Shown here piece by piece: positions 1-8,584 of a stretch of DNA of 58,809 bases. The notes under the pieces are model-generated. The model worked only from the letters and a program-made list of their open reading frames with translations. It did not search any database and was not told the DNA's origin. A program made the position numbers and the translations under genes. Positions within the stretch are counted from its first letter, which is position 1. Each line of letters opens with the position of its first letter. Source of the stretch: Halorubrum sp. SD626R (GTDB lineage Archaea; Halobacteriota; Halobacteria; Halobacteriales; Haloferacaceae); NCBI RefSeq assembly GCF_001261915.1, contig NZ_CVRT01000077.1, positions 1 through 58,809 of the forward strand. Reading direction: 5' to 3'.

Positions 1-70
1 AGAGGCTGCCGCGGCGGGCACGAACCCGCGCGACGACGTACTCTGGGTTCGAGCTCCCGGCGGCGCTCAT
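1..70 (-). CDS. atpC: A-type ATP synthase subunit C, N-terminal fragment
   Basis: Read on the minus strand, the first 70 bases give 23 residues containing SNPEYVVARVRARRG, the typical start of haloarchaeal AtpC; the rest lies beyond the window edge. Subunit C (the V-ATPase d homologue) is the funnel-shaped adaptor joining the central stalk to the proteolipid ring. Its ATG overlaps the atpE stop codon (ATGA), so the two are translationally coupled in the same operon. The partial length limits confidence, but the position after atpE in the order H-I-K-E-C is the standard haloarchaeal one. Confidence 0.85.
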   Translation of the reverse strand, partial: MSAAGSSNPEYVVARVRARRGSL

Positions 71-645
71 TGGTCGAACAGTCGCTCCGAGATGCTCTTC
101 AACTCGTCGTCCCAGACCGACTCCAGGACCGAGTCGAACGTGTTGTTCACGCGAACGCGAGAGGTGTCGCTCTCGGCGACGACGCCGCCGAGACAGTCGG
201 TCTCGCCGTCGACCGCGGCGTTGCGGTCGGCGACGAGCTCCTCGAGGAGCTCGACGTCCTCGGCGCGGGTGTAGACGGCGACGTCCTCGTCGTCGTCGAA
301 CTCCGCGAGGGTCGCGTCGAGCAGCGTCTCGGTCAGCTCGCGCCGGCGGTCGTCGTCGAGGTCGGCGATCGCCGCCTCGACGTCGTCGCGGACGTCCTCC
401 AAGACGTCGCGCCGGGCCCCGAGCCGCTCCTGCTTGGCCTCGAGTTTGGCCGACGAGAGCGCCTGCTCGCGCTCCTGGTCGATCTGTCGATCGACCTCTG
501 CGAGCCGCTCCTCGCGGATGCGCTCGGCGTCGGTCTCCGCCTCGGCGACGATCTCGTCCGCCTCGGACTCCGCCGCTTCGCGGATCTCCTCTGCACGCGC
601 GCGGGCTTCGTCTCGAACGTCCTCAACGACAGTGTCCAAACTCAT
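67..645 (-). CDS. atpE: A-type ATP synthase subunit E
   Basis: 192 residues. The first about 110 residues form a charged, Ala/Glu/Arg-rich coiled coil with heptad-like spacing; the C-terminal half (about 115-192) is a globular domain ending in SISERLFDQ, as in archaeal subunit E. With subunit H it makes the peripheral stalk that holds the A3B3 catalytic head against the membrane subunit I. It lies 20 nt downstream of atpK and its stop overlaps the atpC start, so it is an internal gene of the operon. Length fits the family (about 190-200 residues). Confidence 0.93.
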   Translation of the reverse strand: MSLDTVVEDVRDEARARAEEIREAAESEADEIVAEAETDAERIREERLAEVDRQIDQEREQALSSAKLEAKQERLGARRDVLEDVRDDVEAAIADLDDDRRRELTETLLDATLAEFDDDEDVAVYTRAEDVELLEELVADRNAAVDGETDCLGGVVAESDTSRVRVNNTFDSVLESVWDDELKSISERLFDQ

Positions 646-665
646 TGTGTGGAAAGAGGTGCCGC

Positions 666-920
666 TCAGACGATGAAGACGACGACGAGTGCGAGGATGA
701 CGATCGTCTCGGGAAGCACCGTCAGGATGAGCCCGTTGACGAACAGATCGTCGTCTTCGGCCATCGCGCCGACGGCGGCCGAACCGATACCGCGCTCCGC
801 GTATCCCGCGCCGAGGGCCGCGAGCCCGACCGCGAGGGCGGCTGCGGCGCTAGGGTTGGTCAGCGTTCCACCGGCGGTGGACAGTACGGCGTTCCCGAGT
901 GCGTTGGTAGCTTCAAGCAT
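666..920 (-). CDS. atpK: A-type ATP synthase proteolipid subunit K
   Basis: 84 residues forming a two-helix hairpin: helix 1 about residues 23-43 (AAAALAVGLAALGAGYAERG), a polar loop EDDDL, and helix 2 about 60-84 (NGLILTVLPETIVILALVVV). The Glu in the LPETIV segment of helix 2 is the expected ion-carrying carboxylate of the membrane rotor ring. It is the conventional two-helix form, not a fused multimer. About 225 nt separate it from atpI upstream; a TATA-like sequence on the minus strand near 975-985 could give the highly needed K subunit its own transcript. Confidence 0.93.
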   Translation of the reverse strand: MLEATNALGNAVLSTAGGTLTNPSAAAALAVGLAALGAGYAERGIGSAAVGAMAEDDDLFVNGLILTVLPETIVILALVVVFIV

Positions 921-1145
921 TGGTAGTAGTTGCGGTTGCTCGTCTCCGAACGGTAGGTAGTTGCCGCCACAGTAGTCATAAAGCTTCCCAAAACGACCGA
1001 ATAGAGCGGCCGCAGTCGGGGACGGAAACGCGGCTAAAGCGGGCGCGTACCCGCGGACGGCGGCCGGGGTGAGCGGCGGGCCGAGGGCGCAGAGCGCGAG
1101 TCCGAAGCGATCGGGACGGCCGGCGGGGCGTCGCCGCCGGACCGC

Positions 1146-3374
1146 CTACTCCTCGGTGGTGTACTCCCGGTCGTAGCCGAACGGCAGGTAGCTGTCGCCG
1201 CCGCCCTCGTAGAAGTTCCCGAAGAACTCCACGTATTCGAGACGCACCGCCTGAATGCCGGCGGACGTGACGCCGAGCAGGAGGACGACGACGTGGCCGA
1301 CGACGGCCACGACGACGCCGGCGACGAGCGCGACGACGCCGACGAGCCCGACCGACGCGGGGTCGAAGGCGGTCGTCATCCCCGCGAAGACGAGCTCGTA
1401 GTCGGCCGTGTTCTGCACCTCGGCGAGGTAGTCGGCGCTGAAGATGAAGTGGAAGCTCCCGTCGCCGCCGTCGTCGATGTACGCGCCGAACGCGAGCAGG
1501 TTCACCGCGAGCGCCATCCCGCCCTTCGCGAGCAGCACCGCCATGATCCGGGCGTACGAGATGACGTTGACGATGGGCGAGAGCACCTCCGCGAGCTCCG
1601 GGGGCTCACCGATCGCGAGCAGGACGACCCCCGCGAGGACGGCCGCGATGGCGGCGTAGCCGACCGCGACCGGGAAGCCGCCGAACGACACCGCCCCGAA
1701 GGTGAGGATCGAGAACGACTCGAAGAGGAAGTCGGGCTTCGGGCCGGAGACGTGCTGGCTGAATATCCAGACCCAGGCGCCGTTGAGGATCAGCAGCCAC
1801 GAGCCGCCCTCGTACATCGCGTGCCTGAGGTCGTGCTGCTGGTAGTTGCTCACGAACGAGAGGGCGTGGCCCACGTTCAGGTGGGCGAGCCCGAACAGCA
1901 CGCTGACGACGAGGAACGACAGCGCCCAGTCGATGTCCGCCGGCGAGAGGCCCTTCCCGTCGACGGGCCAGTGGAGGCCGAGCAGCTGGTACGCGTGGTA
2001 GCCGAACACGTCGATCCCGAAGTAGATCCCGAACAGGATCGTGAACCCGCCGGCCCACATCGCGACGGCGCCGAGCTCGCGGAACGCCCCCTCGTACCTG
2101 TTGTAGAGGAAGGCGCCGATCCCGGCGTACAGGACGCCGTAGCCGACGTCGCCGATCATGAACCCGAACATCAGCGGGAACGTGAGGAAGACGAGGAGCG
2201 TCGGGTCGAACTCCGAGTACTTCGGCCGGCCGAACCCCTGCACGAGCAGTTCGAAGGGACCCGCCGCGCCCCCGTTGTCCTGGACTACCGGCGGGTCGTC
2301 GTCGCCGTGCGCCGCGTGGCCGCCGTCGGTGGCGGGCTCGCGCTCGGCGCTCGCGTCCGCGGCGTCGGCGCCGGCGGTCGCGGAGCCGCCCTCGTTTCCG
2401 GCGTCGCCGACCGCCTCGGTGTGGTGGTCGCCGTCGGGCGTGAACGAGGCGCGTTCGAGCTCCTCAACCTCGGCGTGGTCGCCGACGGCGTCGGCGATGG
2501 CCGCCTCGAAGTCGGCGTAGGCCGCCGTGGGGATCCACCCCTCGGCGACGAAGGCGTTCTCGGTGGTCGCGAACGAGAGCGGCGCCTCCTTCTTCTCGGC
2601 CTCGATGGTGAGCTGCTCCTCGGCGCGGAGCAGGAAGCCGGCCGCCTCCTCTCTCACGTCCGCGAGCTCCGCCTCGACCTCGTCGAGGTCGGCGCGGAGC
2701 TCCTCGCGCTCGCGCTCCAGCTCGGCGACGTACTCGCTCGGGCTGGCCCCGGCCTCGGGGACCTCCAGGAGCGCGATGTCGACGCCGACGAGCGAGTCCT
2801 GCAGGACCCCGGCCTCAGCACCGTCTGCGGGCTTCGCAAAGACCGCCACGACGCCCCTCCCGGCGAACACCTCGGCGGCGTCGATGCCCTCGGCGTCGGC
2901 GAGCGCCGCCTCGACGGCGTCGGGCTTGGCCTCGCCGACGACGACCTCCAGCGAGTCGTAGCCGCGCAGGAGGTCGAGATCGATGTCGAGGTCGGCGAAC
3001 GGCTCCATGCGGTCGATCTCCTCTTCCCGGTCGCGGATCTCGGCCCGAAGCTCGTCCTGTCGGTCGTTGAGCGCGTTGACGCGCTCGCGGACGTCGGCGA
3101 GCTCGCGTTCGAGCTCCTCGTCGTCGATCGCGCGGGCCGCGTCGACCTCGTCGCCCTCGACGTCGAGGACGCTCTCCAGCGAGCGAACGGTGACGAGCCG
3201 CTCGTTCACCGTCTCGGCGCCGTCGAGCGACTCGCCGGGCGCGAACCCCTCGTAGCGCTCGTCGTACTCCGTGACGTGCAGGGAGTGGTGCTCGTACGCC
3301 GCCTCGACGACGTCGTCGATGACGCGCTTCGAGCCCGTCACCGACACCTTGCTCATCCGCTCAGGCCTGAGCAT
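1146..3374 (-). CDS. atpI: A-type ATP synthase subunit I
   Basis: 742 residues, V-ATPase subunit a homologue: the membrane stator through which ions reach the K ring. The N-terminal half (about 1-330) is cytoplasmic with coiled coils; the C-terminal part holds about seven to eight membrane segments, beginning with FLTFPLMFGFMIGDVGYGVLYA and including the SYARIMAVLLAKGGMALAVN helix that carries the conserved Arg facing the rotor. Between the halves, about residues 325-380, is a low-complexity acidic, His-rich linker. The start MLRPERMSKVSVTG is the usual haloarchaeal form and overlaps the end of atpH by 14 nt, indicating coupled translation. Confidence 0.94.
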   Translation of the reverse strand: MLRPERMSKVSVTGSKRVIDDVVEAAYEHHSLHVTEYDERYEGFAPGESLDGAETVNERLVTVRSLESVLDVEGDEVDAARAIDDEELERELADVRERVNALNDRQDELRAEIRDREEEIDRMEPFADLDIDLDLLRGYDSLEVVVGEAKPDAVEAALADAEGIDAAEVFAGRGVVAVFAKPADGAEAGVLQDSLVGVDIALLEVPEAGASPSEYVAELEREREELRADLDEVEAELADVREEAAGFLLRAEEQLTIEAEKKEAPLSFATTENAFVAEGWIPTAAYADFEAAIADAVGDHAEVEELERASFTPDGDHHTEAVGDAGNEGGSATAGADAADASAEREPATDGGHAAHGDDDPPVVQDNGGAAGPFELLVQGFGRPKYSEFDPTLLVFLTFPLMFGFMIGDVGYGVLYAGIGAFLYNRYEGAFRELGAVAMWAGGFTILFGIYFGIDVFGYHAYQLLGLHWPVDGKGLSPADIDWALSFLVVSVLFGLAHLNVGHALSFVSNYQQHDLRHAMYEGGSWLLILNGAWVWIFSQHVSGPKPDFLFESFSILTFGAVSFGGFPVAVGYAAIAAVLAGVVLLAIGEPPELAEVLSPIVNVISYARIMAVLLAKGGMALAVNLLAFGAYIDDGGDGSFHFIFSADYLAEVQNTADYELVFAGMTTAFDPASVGLVGVVALVAGVVVAVVGHVVVLLLGVTSAGIQAVRLEYVEFFGNFYEGGGDSYLPFGYDREYTTEE

Positions 3375-3717
3375 CCACCGCCTCCTCGGCCTGTTGTCTC
3401 ACCGCTTCCTCGAACCGTTCGACCCCGTAGTCGACGGCCGCGTCCACGCGCTCGCGGGCCTCGCGTTCGAGCTCGTCGCGGTCGGACCGGCCCGCGTCGA
3501 GGATCTCCTGGCGGCGTTCCTCGATCTCCTCGCGGGCCGCTTCGAGCCGTTCCTCGGCCTCGGACTCCGCCTCCTCCTCGGCCTCCTCGCGGATCGCCTC
3601 CGCGCGCTCTCGAGCCTCGGCGAGGCGCTCGTCGGCGTCCGATTCCGCCTCAGCGATGATCTCGTCCGCCTCCCGTTCAGCCTCCTTGATCCGATCGAGC
3701 ACCTCTGGTCTGGCCAT
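3361..3717 (-). CDS. atpH: A-type ATP synthase subunit H (peripheral stalk)
   Basis: 118 residues, almost entirely a charged alpha-helical coiled coil (EAEREADEIIAEAESDADE and following), pairing with subunit E as the peripheral stalk. A much longer in-frame reading exists upstream, but the start MARPEVLDRIKEAE at 3717 gives the normal family length (about 110 residues) and sits about 35 nt from a TATA-like sequence near 3747-3756, whereas the upstream extension runs antisense into the minD-like gene and has no coding character. It is the first gene of the atpHIKEC operon. Confidence 0.9.
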   Translation of the reverse strand: MARPEVLDRIKEAEREADEIIAEAESDADERLAEARERAEAIREEAEEEAESEAEERLEAAREEIEERRQEILDAGRSDRDELEREARERVDAAVDYGVERFEEAVRQQAEEAVDAQA

Positions 3718-3746
3718 GCTACTAATCGCCTGAAACTCTACAAGCG

Positions 3747-3758
3747 ACGTATAAGGTG
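3747..3758 (-). promoter_or_regulatory. TATA-like element of the atp operon
   Basis: On the minus strand the sequence reads CCTTATACGT about 35 nt before the atpH start codon, the right region for an archaeal TATA box driving the operon with a very short leader. No operator-like repeat is visible beside it. Confidence 0.5.
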
Positions 3759-3853
3759 TTTGCGAAAGTTCGCGGGCGTCGCCCGCGGTATCGGCGGGGA
3801 TCGGAGGGGGATCCGCGGCACCGAGCGCTCCCCGGTCCGGCGGCCGCCGCCTA

Positions 3854-3863
3854 CATTTAAGTA
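3854..3863 (+). promoter_or_regulatory. TATA box, minD-like gene (leaderless)
   Basis: CATTTAAGTA is centred about 27 nt before the ATG at 3886, so transcription should begin at or within a few bases of the start codon. Confidence 0.6.
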
Positions 3864-3885
3864 CCAGTCGCCGGACCGTCACCGT

Positions 3886-5418
3886 ATGGCAACGGTGTAT
3901 GCGGTCGCGTCGGCGAAAGGTGGGGTCGGGAAGACCACCACGACCGCGGCGACGGCGACGATTCTGGCGGGTTCCGGCGCCGACGTCGTCGCGATCGACG
4001 CCGACATCGGCATGGCGAACCTCGCGGGCGCCCTGGGCGTGACGACCGGCGAGACGACGCTCCACGACGTGCTCGCGGGGCGGGCCGAGCCGCTCGACGC
4101 GGTCCACGAGGGGCCCGAGGGGCTCCGCGCCGTCCCCGGCGCGGCCGACCTCGACGCCTACGCGTCGGCGGACCCCGCCGGGCTCGCGGACGTCGTCGCG
4201 GCCTTCGAGGACGCCGACTACGTGTTCGTCGACGCCGGCGCGGGGCTGTCGCACGACTCCAGCCTCCCGCTCGCGGTCGCCGACGAGACGCTCCTCGTCT
4301 CGACGGCCGAGCGGAGCGCCCTCGGCGACACCGAGAAGACCCGACAGCTCGCCGAGCGGCTCGGCGGCACGGTCGCCGGCGCCGCGATCACCCGCGTCGA
4401 CCCGGACGCCGACCCCGACGGGACGAGCGCCGGGGGACCCGACGACGTCGCCGACGTGCTCGACGCGGCGGTCCTCGGCCGGATCCCCGAGGACGACGCG
4501 GTGGTGCGGGCGGCGGCCGCGAACCGCCCGCTCCCGACGTTCGCGCCGGACGCGCCCGCGACCCGGGCCTACCGGGACCTCGCCCGGGCGCTGACCGGCG
4601 CGGCGATCGAGGGCGACGGGGTCGGTGACCCCGGTGGGGACGAGCTCGGCGATGCCGGCGGCGCGGAGTCGACGGAGGTCGACGAGGCGGAACGCGTCGA
4701 TGGGGCGGACGCGGCGACCGACACCGACGACGGAACCGACGACCGCAACGCCGAGGCAGACGAGGACGAGACCGGCGACGGTGAGACGGACGACGGTGAG
4801 ACGAGCGAGGACGCCGGGCCGGACGACGGCGACGACGAGGAGCGGGCGCGGCGGGACCGGGAGGCCGAGAGCGACGAGGACATCATCGTCGCCGACGCCG
4901 AGTCGGGCGGACTGAGCGATCCGGGCGACGAGGAGGAGATCATCGTCGCCGACGAGGCCCCCGTCTCCGAGGGGGACGCAGCGACGGCCGGCGAGACGGA
5001 GACCGTCGGCGAGGGGCGCGTCGGCGGCGACGACCTCGAAGCGATGATCGAGGAGGACGAGGCGGCGGCGTTCGACGCCGCGGAGTCCGAGGGCGACGAG
5101 ACCGACGGCGCGGAATCGATCGACGCGGACGCCGCCGGCGACGGACCGGATCCCGGAGAGACGGGGGAAGCCGCGCCGCCGGACGACGACGAGCTGGCGG
5201 GGAGCGTCCCGTTCCGCGACGACGACACCGGGACGATGAACACCGTCCTCTCGGAGGGCGGCGGTGACGGGGGCGCGAACGGCGGCGAAGAGACGACAGG
5301 CGGCGAGAGGACGACGAGCGGCGAAGGGGCGGCGGACGGCGACGAGTCGGAGAGTGAAGAAGCGGGGAACGAGGAGGCGGAGAGCGGCGGCTTCTTCAGT
5401 CGGCTGTTCGGCAGATAG
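3886..5418 (+). CDS. MinD/ParA-family ATPase with long acidic C-terminal tail
   Basis: 510 residues. The N-terminus has the deviant Walker A KGGVGKTTT (about residues 11-19), then DADIGMANL and FVDAGAGLS, as in MinD proteins, which bind membranes and position cell structures. The ATPase domain ends near residue 235; about 270 further residues are an Asp/Glu-rich low-complexity tail with two copies of EIIVAD/DIIVAD near residues 331 and 350, ending in GGFFSRLFGR, a likely amphipathic membrane-binding helix. The start is at the KGG-domain Met, 27 nt from a TATA box. Haloferax MinD4, which affects placement of chemosensory arrays and archaella, also has a long C-terminal extension; equivalence is an inference from architecture. 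It diverges from atpH. Confidence 0.85.
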   Translation: MATVYAVASAKGGVGKTTTTAATATILAGSGADVVAIDADIGMANLAGALGVTTGETTLHDVLAGRAEPLDAVHEGPEGLRAVPGAADLDAYASADPAGLADVVAAFEDADYVFVDAGAGLSHDSSLPLAVADETLLVSTAERSALGDTEKTRQLAERLGGTVAGAAITRVDPDADPDGTSAGGPDDVADVLDAAVLGRIPEDDAVVRAAAANRPLPTFAPDAPATRAYRDLARALTGAAIEGDGVGDPGGDELGDAGGAESTEVDEAERVDGADAATDTDDGTDDRNAEADEDETGDGETDDGETSEDAGPDDGDDEERARRDREAESDEDIIVADAESGGLSDPGDEEEIIVADEAPVSEGDAATAGETETVGEGRVGGDDLEAMIEEDEAAAFDAAESEGDETDGAESIDADAAGDGPDPGETGEAAPPDDDELAGSVPFRDDDTGTMNTVLSEGGGDGGANGGEETTGGERTTSGEGAADGDESESEEAGNEEAESGGFFSRLFGR

Positions 5419-5454
5419 CGGGACCTTCTGACCGCTCGTTCCGGGCCCCGACCC

Positions 5455-6426
5455 TCAGGCCTCGGACGGCGCCGCGGCGCGGTCGCGGATGAGCTCGCGG
5501 ATCTCCTCCGGGTCGGTGATGCCCGCGAGCTCCTCGCAGGAGACGAGGGCGGTGCCGTCGACCGACTCGCGCTGCTCCTCCTCCTCTGTGAAGTAGACGG
5601 ACCGCGTGCGGGCGACCTCGCCGATCGAGGACATGATCCGTGCGCGTTTCTCCGCCGCGGGGGTGAACGCCGAGTGGCCGGTGAGCACCCGCGTCTCGGC
5701 GCGCTGGTCGTCCTCCGAGACGGCCTTGAACGGCGCGCGCGCGGTCGGGTGGACGGTGAAGCCGGCGTTGGTGAGCACGCCGAGGACGTGCTCGTCGTCG
5801 GGGTCGGTGTCGGGCGCCGAGGGGGTCGGCTCCGCGTCGCGGACCTCGTCCGCGCCCTCCAGCACGTCGACGGGGCTGGAGAACGGCTCGTCGAACAGCT
5901 CCTCCAGCTGGATCGCGACCTCGATGGAGGCGTTCATCCCGTCCTCGTACTTCGAGACGGTGCGCCGGGAGACGCCGAGCTCGGTCGCGAGCCGGCCGAG
6001 CGACCAGCCGCGCTCCTCGCGCTCGTCGGCGAGGAGGTCGCCGTCGAGGCTCACGTAGAGCCCGCCGGGCGCGGCGTAGATGAGCGGCGGCATCCCCTCG
6101 ACGAACAGGTCGTACCCCGTGTCGGGGTTGATCACCGGGACGCCGTGCCGGAAGTAGACGACGCCGGGCTTCAGCTCCTCGTCGCGGGTCCGGACCCCGA
6201 TCACCATCGGCGTCGCCCGCAGGTACTCCCCGAGCCGGCGCATCTCCGCGCCCGTCTCCGCGTCGAGCGCGTCGACGTTGCCGAGGATCTTCAGGAGGAG
6301 CAGGTCCTCGCCGCGCCGGGCCGCCACGTCGAAGCTCTTGGGCCGGACCGCACACCGGTCGCTGACGAGGAACCCCGCGTCCTCGAGCATCGCGGTGACG
6401 TTCTCGATCAGCGCAGTCCGGGACAT
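5455..6426 (-). CDS. Archaeal HTH-type transcriptional regulator (conserved, about 320 aa)
   Basis: 323 residues. The N-terminal about 110 residues resemble an archaeal-specific domain ([21 protein letters not shown]) reminiscent of nuclease-fold domains; a canonical Cro/C1-type helix-turn-helix follows (about 130-165, [21 protein letters not shown]); the C-terminal half ends with an EELAGI...EEIRELI segment. This is the putative HTH regulator kept in most Euryarchaeota with unknown targets. The chosen start [10 protein letters not shown] lies 27 nt from a strong TATA box (6449-6458) and gives the family length; longer in-frame extensions lack coding character. It is convergent with the minD-like gene. 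Confidence 0.85.
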   Translation of the reverse strand: MSRTALIENVTAMLEDAGFLVSDRCAVRPKSFDVAARRGEDLLLLKILGNVDALDAETGAEMRRLGEYLRATPMVIGVRTRDEELKPGVVYFRHGVPVINPDTGYDLFVEGMPPLIYAAPGGLYVSLDGDLLADEREERGWSLGRLATELGVSRRTVSKYEDGMNASIEVAIQLEELFDEPFSSPVDVLEGADEVRDAEPTPSAPDTDPDDEHVLGVLTNAGFTVHPTARAPFKAVSEDDQRAETRVLTGHSAFTPAAEKRARIMSSIGEVARTRSVYFTEEEEQRESVDGTALVSCEELAGITDPEEIRELIRDRAAAPSEA

Positions 6427-6448
6427 ACCCGAAAATAGGCGGCTCGCC

Positions 6449-6458
6449 GTATATATGC
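6449..6458 (-). promoter_or_regulatory. TATA box, HTH regulator gene
   Basis: GCATATATAC on the minus strand, centred about 27 nt before the start codon at 6426, predicts a leaderless transcript. Confidence 0.6.
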
Positions 6459-6624
6459 GTTGTGTCACTTGCGGCCGCTCGAAACCGTCGCCCGCTTGCG
6501 TTTTCCCCGTCCTCCCGGCCGGAGCGGTTAAGTACCGCGTCGGCGCCGAGCGACGGCGAATCGCTCGGGACGGCTCCGAACGGCCGGCCGAAACCGGTTT
6601 GTCCGGGAGCGGGCAAGGGCGCGC

Positions 6625-8064
6625 ATGCCCATCGTCGCCGTCGACGACACCGACTCCCGCGAGCGGGGGATGTGCACGACGTACGTCGGCGCGCGGCTCG
6701 CGGAGCGGCTCGAGGCCGCCGGCGGGAGAGTCCGACGCCGGCTCCTCGTCCGGTTGAACCCCGCGGTGAGACACAAGACGCGGGGGAACGCCGCCGTCGC
6801 GGTCCACGTCTCCGGCGTCGACCCGGCGGCTGCGTTCGACCTCGCCGCCGAGGCCGTCCGGGAGTTCGCCGCCGCCGACGACCCGCGGACCTCCCCTGGT
6901 CTCGTCGTCGCCGACGTCGACGTCGCCGGGGACCCGTTCCTGCCGGGCGCTCCCGTCGACTCCTCGGACGGCGGCGCCGCGTCGGCGTCACGGATCCCCG
7001 ACGACGTCGCCGACTTCGCCCGCCGCGCGCTCCGCCGCCGGCTCCCCCTCGACGAGGCGCTGTCGCTCGCCGAGGCCCACGGCTACCGGCACGCCGCGTT
7101 CGGGACCGGCGGGGAGACGGCGGAGTCGGCCGTCGCCGGCCGCGGCCGGATCGGCGCGCTCGCGGCGGTCGGCGCCCCGGTCGCGTTCGACGACTGGACG
7201 GCGGAACGCATCTCCTACCGCGAGCTGGACCGCTGCGGGACGCCCCGCCGGGTCAACGTCGAGAGCGTCTTCGCCGCGGCCGACGCGGGGTATCCGACCG
7301 TCTGGGACACCGTCGACCGCGGGACCGGCGAGGCGGTCTGCGTCCCCAACGCCCCCGGCCCGATCCTCCACGGGATCCGCGGCGACGACCCGGGGGCGTG
7401 CCGCGAGGTCGCCGAAGCGATCGAGAGCGAGCCGGTGGAGCGCGCCGCGACCTTCCTCACGAATCAGGGCACCGACGCCCACCTCGCGCCCGGCCGGATC
7501 GGCGCCCTCCGCGACGGCGCGGGATACCGGATCGCCGGCGCGGTCGCGAGCGAGCCGGAGACGAAACGGGGGGGTCACGTCCACGTCGACATCGCGCCGC
7601 CCGGGGCGGCGACCGACGACGACGACGCGGCCCGCCTCAGATGCGTCGCCTTCGCGCCGACCGGGCGCTTCCGCGACCGCGTGCGCGCCCTCCGCCCCGG
7701 CGACCGGGTGACGCTGTGCGGCGAACACGAGCGTCGCGACGCCGGGAGCGAGAGCGCGGCGGGAGGGAGCGCCGGGGCGCCGACCGCGACGCTCAAGCTT
7801 GAGAAGTTCGCGGTACGCGACCTCGTGCGGACCGAGCCGGCCGTGCCGACCTGCCCGGACTGCGGGCGGTCGATGTCGTCGGCGGGGCGAGGGCAGGGGT
7901 ACCGCTGCCGCGACTGCGGGACCGCCGCGCCGGGGAAGGTCGACCGCGAGGTCGACCGCGAGCTGGAGCCCGGCTGGTACGAGGTGCCGCCGAGCGCCCG
8001 GCGCCACGTCGCGAAGCCGCTCGTCAGGGGTGGGTTCGACGCGCCGATTCATCCGGAGCGGTGA
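6625..8064 (+). CDS. tiaS: tRNA(Ile2) 2-agmatinylcytidine synthetase TiaS
   Basis: 479 residues. TiaS modifies C34 of the AUA-reading tRNA-Ile with agmatine, using ATP. The N-terminus [19 protein letters not shown] is the TiaS start, with the conserved DDTD segment; a central part contains GNAAVAVHV; the C-terminal region has an OB-like segment (about 310-410) and a zinc ribbon CPDC...CRDC (about 412-435). Length and domain order match archaeal TiaS. It is essential for decoding AUA in archaea. It converges with the small gene at 8071-8301, only 6 nt apart. Confidence 0.93.
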   Translation: MPIVAVDDTDSRERGMCTTYVGARLAERLEAAGGRVRRRLLVRLNPAVRHKTRGNAAVAVHVSGVDPAAAFDLAAEAVREFAAADDPRTSPGLVVADVDVAGDPFLPGAPVDSSDGGAASASRIPDDVADFARRALRRRLPLDEALSLAEAHGYRHAAFGTGGETAESAVAGRGRIGALAAVGAPVAFDDWTAERISYRELDRCGTPRRVNVESVFAAADAGYPTVWDTVDRGTGEAVCVPNAPGPILHGIRGDDPGACREVAEAIESEPVERAATFLTNQGTDAHLAPGRIGALRDGAGYRIAGAVASEPETKRGGHVHVDIAPPGAATDDDDAARLRCVAFAPTGRFRDRVRALRPGDRVTLCGEHERRDAGSESAAGGSAGAPTATLKLEKFAVRDLVRTEPAVPTCPDCGRSMSSAGRGQGYRCRDCGTAAPGKVDREVDRELEPGWYEVPPSARRHVAKPLVRGGFDAPIHPER

Positions 8065-8070
8065 CCGGAT

Positions 8071-8301
8071 TCAGCCGTCGAGCGCCCGCTCTTCGCGCCA
8101 CTCGGCGGCGCGGTCGAGCGCGGCCTCGCGGTCCCCGAAGCGCTCGCGCTCGTACGTCGACGCGTCGGCGGCCTGCTCCATCACGTCGAGCCGGACGACG
8201 AACCCGCCGTCGGCGCGCTCGCGGACCCGGACCGTCGCGTAGCCGTCGGCGCGCTCCCACTCGGTGATCGCGTCGTCGTCGCGGCACAGAGTCCAGCTCA
8301 T
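8071..8301 (-). CDS. Small conserved haloarchaeal protein (DUF7543-like)
   Basis: 76 residues starting MSWTLCRDDDAITEW. No membrane segment or known catalytic motif; the pattern of a short beta-rich half (YATVRVRERADGGFVVRLDV) and a charged helical half (ERFGDREAALDRAAEWREER) suggests a compact alpha/beta fold. I recall similar proteins annotated DUF7543 in haloarchaea, without function. The start was chosen at this Met because the in-frame upstream stretch is Arg/Pro-rich and looks like a shadow. The microprotein at 8349-8489 lies just upstream on the same strand. Confidence 0.65.
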   Translation of the reverse strand: MSWTLCRDDDAITEWERADGYATVRVRERADGGFVVRLDVMEQAADASTYERERFGDREAALDRAAEWREERALDG

Positions 8302-8348
8302 ACCACAGGAGGCGGGCGAGGCGGCTAAAACGGCCCGGTTCGGACGGG

Positions 8349-8489
8349 CTACGCCTCGTCGACCGGTCCCGTCGCGTACGAGCAGACCGGACAGACCGCG
8401 TAGCCGAGGGGGTCGTACGGGACGGACGCGGACGGGGCGGTGACGGCGCACTCCGGGCAGTCGAACGTCGACGCGTTCTCGGTGCTCAT
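8349..8489 (-). CDS. Zinc-ribbon microprotein, 46 aa
   Basis: 46 residues, MSTENASTFDCPECAV...YAVCPVCSYATG. Two CPxC knuckles (CPEC about 11-14, CPVC about 32-35) separated by 17 residues form a typical treble-clef or zinc-ribbon zinc site. Haloarchaea encode many such zinc-finger microproteins; several in Haloferax influence biofilm formation or motility, but this one has no assigned function. A GTG or upstream ATG would add 18 unlikely residues, so the Met at 8489 was chosen. Confidence 0.7.
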   Translation of the reverse strand: MSTENASTFDCPECAVTAPSASVPYDPLGYAVCPVCSYATGPVDEA

Positions 8490-8552
8490 GACTCCCTGTA
8501 GCACGGCGACGCGTATGGTTATGCGCCGCTTACCGCGCGTCAAGGAGTCCTT

Positions 8553-8560
8553 ACTTATAA
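8553..8560 (+). promoter_or_regulatory. TATA box, M24 peptidase gene
   Basis: ACTTATAA is centred about 29 nt before the ATG at 8585, consistent with a leaderless transcript. Confidence 0.6.
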
Positions 8561-8584
8561 GCGAGCGCCGCGCCGAGGGCGCAC

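Noticed and set aside
1293..3659. 788-codon plus-strand frame opposite atpI and atpH
   Set aside because: The opposite strand encodes well-matched subunits I and H; the plus frame is low-complexity.
3271..3885. N-terminal extension of the minD-like gene by about 205 codons
   Set aside because: The extension is antisense to atpH and atpI and would place the Walker A motif deep in the protein; the leaderless promoter fits the downstream ATG.
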